DNA of 64,000 nt from Bacillota bacterium (lineage in GTDB: Bacteria > Bacillota > Clostridia > Caldicoprobacterales > Xylanivirgaceae): the NCBI GenBank assembly GCA_023621995.1, contig JAMOAB010000005.1, positions 97,190 to 161,189 on the forward strand, in the 5' to 3' direction. The notes below the pieces were generated by a model. The model made no database searches, was not told the origin of the DNA, and saw only the letters and a list, made by a program, of their open reading frames with translations. The position numbers and the translations under genes were made by a program. Below, piece after piece: positions 60,301-64,000 of the stretch; the stretch's first letter is position 1, and every line of letters begins with the position of its first letter.

Positions 60301-60341
60301 AAAAAATCAGATATAAAGTTTATATAAACTTTATATCTGAT
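60301..60341 (-). terminator. Intrinsic terminator overlapping the 3' end of the DUF151 CDS
   Basis: 36-bp perfect palindrome ATCAGATATAAAGTTTAT|ATAAACTTTATATCTGAT (60306-60341); minus-strand continuation ends in TTTTTT. Confidence 0.75.
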
Positions 60342-60730
60342 AGGTCATAGGTAAACTCTACAAGTGGAAAACTCATGAAAATCGGTATATCACACCTTAA
60401 GGCTAGAGCAATAGCATCACTTGGTCTAGAGTCTAGCACGATATTGCGTTCACCTTGACTTATGTGTATTTCAGCAAAATATGTGTTCTTTTTTAGCCCT
60501 GTTATTACAACCTTTTCAGGTTTCCCACCAAGTTCTTCTATGGTGGTCTTTAAAAGGTCATGTGTCATTGGCCGAGGTAATTCTACTCCCTGGATGGGAA
60601 TGGCTATACTTTGAGCTTCAAGTTCTCCTACACCAATAGGCAACACCTTTGTATCTTCATGGTCCACCAGTAACACGAAAAAGTTTCCTGTTTGATCTAT
60701 ACTTACACCTTTAACTTTTAATTCAATCAT
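60320..60730 (-). CDS. Bifunctional nuclease / DUF151 family protein
   Basis: FFVLLVDHEDTKVLPIGVGELEAQSIAIPIQGVELPRPMTHDLLKTTIEELGG...LDSRPSDAIALALRCDIPIF. Confidence 0.93.
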   Translation of the reverse strand: MIELKVKGVSIDQTGNFFVLLVDHEDTKVLPIGVGELEAQSIAIPIQGVELPRPMTHDLLKTTIEELGGKPEKVVITGLKKNTYFAEIHISQGERNIVLDSRPSDAIALALRCDIPIFMSFPLVEFTYDLSDIKFI

Positions 60731-60916
60731 TTTTTACACCTCAATTTGATAAGTATGTATACCCTCAATTTAACGTGTGCGAAAAACAATTGTATACTCA
60801 GTTTATTTTGTATATCTATATCTCTATAGTGCATTGTATCATATTATACCATACTAGTGAACTCGATATAAGTAAAGCCAAAGGGAATACGTTGCCACAT
60901 TATTAAGCTAGGAGTG

Positions 60917-61564
60917 CTAGTCTTCAACCATGGGTACAAATCGGACATACTGAAGGTCTTCTTCAATAAAGCTATCGCCTTTCTTTACGATAAGTTTTAG
61001 TGTTTGAATTTTGTCTGCCTTACCTACTGGTATCAGCATCCGTCCATTATCATCTAGTTGTTCTAGTAGTTCCATTGGGATTTTAGGAGGTGCAGCTGTA
61101 ACCATGATCCTATCATATGGTGCATATTTAACCCAGCCCTCATATCCACTCCCTAACCTATATACTACATTTTTAATGCCTAACAATTTAAGTTTCTCTC
61201 TAGCTTCCTTGTAAAGCTCCTCTATAATCTCAACAGTATATACTCTATCAGCCAAATTAGCAAGTATAGCTGTCTGATAGCCAGAACCTGTTCCTATCTC
61301 CAACACCCTTTCCCTTCCCGATAATTGAAGTAGCTGTGTCATATATGCTACTAAGGACGGCTGGGAGATAGTCTGATCACATCCAATGGGCAGAGCCCTA
61401 TCCATATAGGCATAGTCCTTCAAGTCATCTGATACAAATAGCTCTCTAGGAATAGATTTCATAACGTCTACTACTTTCCTATCCTCTATCCCATAGAAAA
61501 CTCTCCTGTGAAATTTCATCTCTCCCACCTTTCTTAAGCTTTTAATAAGTTCAGATATAGGCAT
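60917..61564 (-). CDS. pcm: Protein-L-isoaspartate O-methyltransferase
   Basis: VSDDLKDYAYMDRALPIGCDQTISQPSLVAYMTQLLQLSGRERVLEIGTGSGYQTAILA. Confidence 0.94.
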   Translation of the reverse strand: MPISELIKSLRKVGEMKFHRRVFYGIEDRKVVDVMKSIPRELFVSDDLKDYAYMDRALPIGCDQTISQPSLVAYMTQLLQLSGRERVLEIGTGSGYQTAILANLADRVYTVEIIEELYKEAREKLKLLGIKNVVYRLGSGYEGWVKYAPYDRIMVTAAPPKIPMELLEQLDDNGRMLIPVGKADKIQTLKLIVKKGDSFIEEDLQYVRFVPMVED

Positions 61565-61611
61565 ATCTTTTGATATGCCTATATCTCAAAACATCACATA
61601 TTTACGTTCTA

Positions 61612-62814
61612 TTATTCTGCCACATCTACGACCACATCTCCATGCCGTACAAATAACATACAAAGTAGAGCAGCCCCAAAGGCTATACAAGAATATATAA
61701 ATAGGGGTTCGTAACTACCTACTAGATCCCTCACCCAGCCAAATAATATGGGACTAATTATGGCAGCACTAGATGAAAAGAAGTAATAGTATCCAGTGTA
61801 TGCCCCTGTCTGGCCTTTATTTGCCATCTCCACAACCATGGGATATGAATTTATGTTTATACACGCCCAACACACTCCACCTAATATCAATAATATCAAT
61901 ATCCAGAGAATATCCCGTACAAATATTAAAGGTATAAAGATTGCCAATATGCCTATAATTCCTATTAATATAGTCTTTTTACGCCCTATTTTAGAACCTA
62001 TAAGCCCTGCTGGAATGGCAAAAATAAGAAATGTTAGAGAAAAAGTTGTCAAAATCAAAGAGGAATCGCTAGGATCTATGCCCAATATATGCTGTCCATA
62101 GAGAGAAAAAAATGTTTCAACTGCATTAAATCCTGTAAACCAAAAAAATATGGCAAATAAAAGTAGTATAAGGCTCTTATTTTTAGCCACATCCCTAGTC
62201 ATAGCTTTTTGCTTTGCATCTTTTTGATTTTCTGCATTTTCTATCTCCTTTGGCTCCTCTATAAATATATATAGTACTAGAAGTGCAGCTACCATTACAA
62301 CAGAAGCCATATAGAATGGATACGCCTGGTTCTTTTTATATAGTAAACCTCCCAATCCATATGCTATTACAGCAGCTAGCCCCCCCATAAAGTTTATAAC
62401 ACCATTTGCCTTACTCCTAAGTGGACTAGGTGTAACATCTGGCATGAGCGCCACTGTTGGAGCACGATATATGCTCATTGCAAAGTTCATTATTATAATA
62501 AATATCATGAGAGATGGCAGGCTTGTAGCCGATGGTATGAGAGAACAAAATATTGCTGCAAGTGGTACGCCAACGAGGAGGTATGGCATCCGCCTTCCAA
62601 ATCTGGTGTTAGTCTTATCGCTGAGAGCTCCAAATATAGGTTGGAATATTACTGCAAAGAGATTATCTATGGTCATAATAGCTCCTATTAGTACACCACT
62701 TTGTACATAGCTATCTAGCATAATGGGGACATAGTTATTGTATATGGGCCAAATTATACTGGCTGAAAAAAATCCAAGTCCCAAAATAAAGGTCTTCTTA
62801 TAATCTAATTTCAT
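61612..62814 (-). CDS. MFS transporter (GPH/SLC45-like)
   Basis: 400 aa, about 12 TM; FQPIFGALSDKTNTRFGRRMPYLLVGVPLAAIF motif. Confidence 0.88.
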   Translation of the reverse strand: MKLDYKKTFILGLGFFSASIIWPIYNNYVPIMLDSYVQSGVLIGAIMTIDNLFAVIFQPIFGALSDKTNTRFGRRMPYLLVGVPLAAIFCSLIPSATSLPSLMIFIIIMNFAMSIYRAPTVALMPDVTPSPLRSKANGVINFMGGLAAVIAYGLGGLLYKKNQAYPFYMASVVMVAALLVLYIFIEEPKEIENAENQKDAKQKAMTRDVAKNKSLILLLFAIFFWFTGFNAVETFFSLYGQHILGIDPSDSSLILTTFSLTFLIFAIPAGLIGSKIGRKKTILIGIIGILAIFIPLIFVRDILWILILLILGGVCWACININSYPMVVEMANKGQTGAYTGYYYFFSSSAAIISPILFGWVRDLVGSYEPLFIYSCIAFGAALLCMLFVRHGDVVVDVAE

Positions 62815-62829
62815 AGATTAGACCCTCCT

Positions 62830-63579
62830 CTATTTTTTCATTCTCTCCCTTACCTTTAAAGCCCTATCGGGATAGTTGGTGATAATTCCATCTACACCAG
62901 CATCCACCATTCGCTCTAGGTCAGATTCATCATTTATAGTATAGGGATTTAATTGTATACCATTTTCCTTGCAGCCATCCACCACCTCTGGAATTATATT
63001 GTAATATGATGGATGAAGAGCTGTAGCATCCATACGTTTTGCATATATCCATGGCTCTACTAAACCAGCTGCATATAGTAGACCTATTTTTATATTTGGA
63101 TCTATCTTTTTTATGTCGCGCAATGAATAGTGGTTAAATGACGATATGATTATTCTATCTTCCATTTTATATTCCTTTATGAGGTCTATTACCTTCTGTT
63201 CAATTCCCTCATATATATGTGGTCCACTCTTTATTTCGATGTTTAAAAGACCTTCCCAATCCTTTAATAGTTCTAAGACTTCCCGAAGGGTTGGAATTGT
63301 GGTGTCCTTAAATTCATCACTGTACCAACTTCCATAGTCATAACTTCGTAGTTCTTCCAATGTGAGTTCGCCTACTAGACCTTCACCATTACTGGTTCGA
63401 TTAATAGTGGGATCGTGTATTACCACTACCTCACCATCCTTAGATGTATGTACATCAATTTCAATACCTTCTGCATTCATTTCTAGTGCCATCTCAAATG
63501 CTGGCATAGTATTCTCAGGAGCATAACCTGAAGCTCCCCTATGGGCTATTATCTTTGACATAAGTATCTCTCCTCCCAT
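62830..63579 (-). CDS. Glycerophosphodiester phosphodiesterase
   Basis: KIIAHRGASGYAPENTMPAFEMALEMNAEGIEIDVHTSKDGEVVVIHDPTINRTSNGEG. Confidence 0.95.
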   Translation of the reverse strand: MGGEILMSKIIAHRGASGYAPENTMPAFEMALEMNAEGIEIDVHTSKDGEVVVIHDPTINRTSNGEGLVGELTLEELRSYDYGSWYSDEFKDTTIPTLREVLELLKDWEGLLNIEIKSGPHIYEGIEQKVIDLIKEYKMEDRIIISSFNHYSLRDIKKIDPNIKIGLLYAAGLVEPWIYAKRMDATALHPSYYNIIPEVVDGCKENGIQLNPYTINDESDLERMVDAGVDGIITNYPDRALKVRERMKK

Positions 63580-63819
63580 ATTCTACTATATACATAGTTA
63601 TATTATTCTAATATATATACTATTCTACGTATGGGGGTAAAAACCTTTTTATTAAATTTTATACTCAGTTTATACATATTAATTAGGTCTACAATCACCT
63701 ATTTTACATATCATTTGTACTTAAATAGTTTTTAAGTTTGAATTAGACATTCTATCATCCTTTCAAACATCTATTAATTCTATTTGTAGCTTAAGGTTAA
63801 CATATAATTATAAAGTATT

Positions 63820-63855
63820 AAAAAAGCCTTGAGGTTTAAACTCAAGGCTTTTTTA
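63820..63855 (-). terminator. Intrinsic (potentially bidirectional) terminator downstream of the GH130-like gene
   Basis: AAAAAAGCCTTGAGGTTTAAACTCAAGGCTTTTTT. Confidence 0.85.
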
Positions 63856-63860
63856 TACGT

Positions 63861-64000
63861 TTATAGAGAATGTTTTTTAGTAAATCCAACTAACTCATCT
63901 ACAGTGGTAAAGGCAAGACTTGTCACTGTATCTGCACATCCATAGTATATTGCAATCCTACCCGTGTCCGCATCGGTAAGGGCAGCACATGGAAAAACGA
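63861..64000 (-). CDS. GH130 family glycosidase/phosphorylase-like protein, C-terminal part, truncated by the window edge
   Basis: Minus-strand translation VFPCAALTDADTGRIAIYYGCADTVTSLAFTTVDELVGFTKKHSL* resembles the GH130 C-terminal YYGAADT-V-LA motif. Confidence 0.75.
   Translation of the reverse strand, partial: VFPCAALTDADTGRIAIYYGCADTVTSLAFTTVDELVGFTKKHSL

Noticed and set aside
1-64000. CRISPR arrays, tRNA/rRNA genes, IS elements or prophage genes
   Set aside because: No regularly spaced repeats, tRNA-like cloverleaf/CCA sequences, transposase/integrase motifs or phage structural proteins were recognised when reading the sequence and ORF list.

Overview
The window is 64 kb of a low-GC Firmicutes (Clostridia-like) chromosome, dominated by carbohydrate-catabolism genes on the minus strand. 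No rRNA, tRNA, CRISPR array, prophage or transposon was recognised.

Main blocks, left to right:
- gcvT 5' end (partial).
- LacI regulator, two TIM-barrel isomerase/epimerase-like genes and a Gfo/Idh oxidoreductase.
- GH2, sulfatase, N-acetylneuraminate lyase-like, GH33 sialidase and a sialidase-like propeller.
- AraC regulator and a translationally coupled TIM-barrel pair.
- t6A genes (tsaE, tsaB, rimI, tsaD) with a small repeat-containing hydrophobic ORF on the opposite strand.
- FMN riboswitch plus ECF riboflavin transporter.
- tex.
- L-fucose pathway (FGGY kinase, DeoR, FucA, FucI, TIM barrel).
- SGNH esterase, FAD oxidoreductase and an uncharacterised 638-aa protein.
- Ddl-like ATP-grasp, Gfo/Idh and GtrA.
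- Pit phosphate transporter plus DUF47.
- LplBC/SBP ABC importer with GH42, an (alpha/alpha)6 GH, MATE and YesMN.
- MATE, DUF151, pcm, MFS, GDPD and the 3' end of a GH130-like gene.

Strongest items for a second look:
- A 1-nt frameshift splitting the YesN-type response regulator.
- An all-cytoplasmic sialo/sulfo-glycan cassette with a divergent sialidase-like partner.
- Gfo/Idh plus paired TIM barrels, suggestive of oxidative (3-keto) glycoside cleavage.
- Mutually exclusive hairpins in front of the ATP-grasp gene.
- A triple DnaA-box-like cluster beside tsaD.
- Tandemly duplicated promoters in front of gtrA.

All family calls come from reading the protein sequences; no database search was run.
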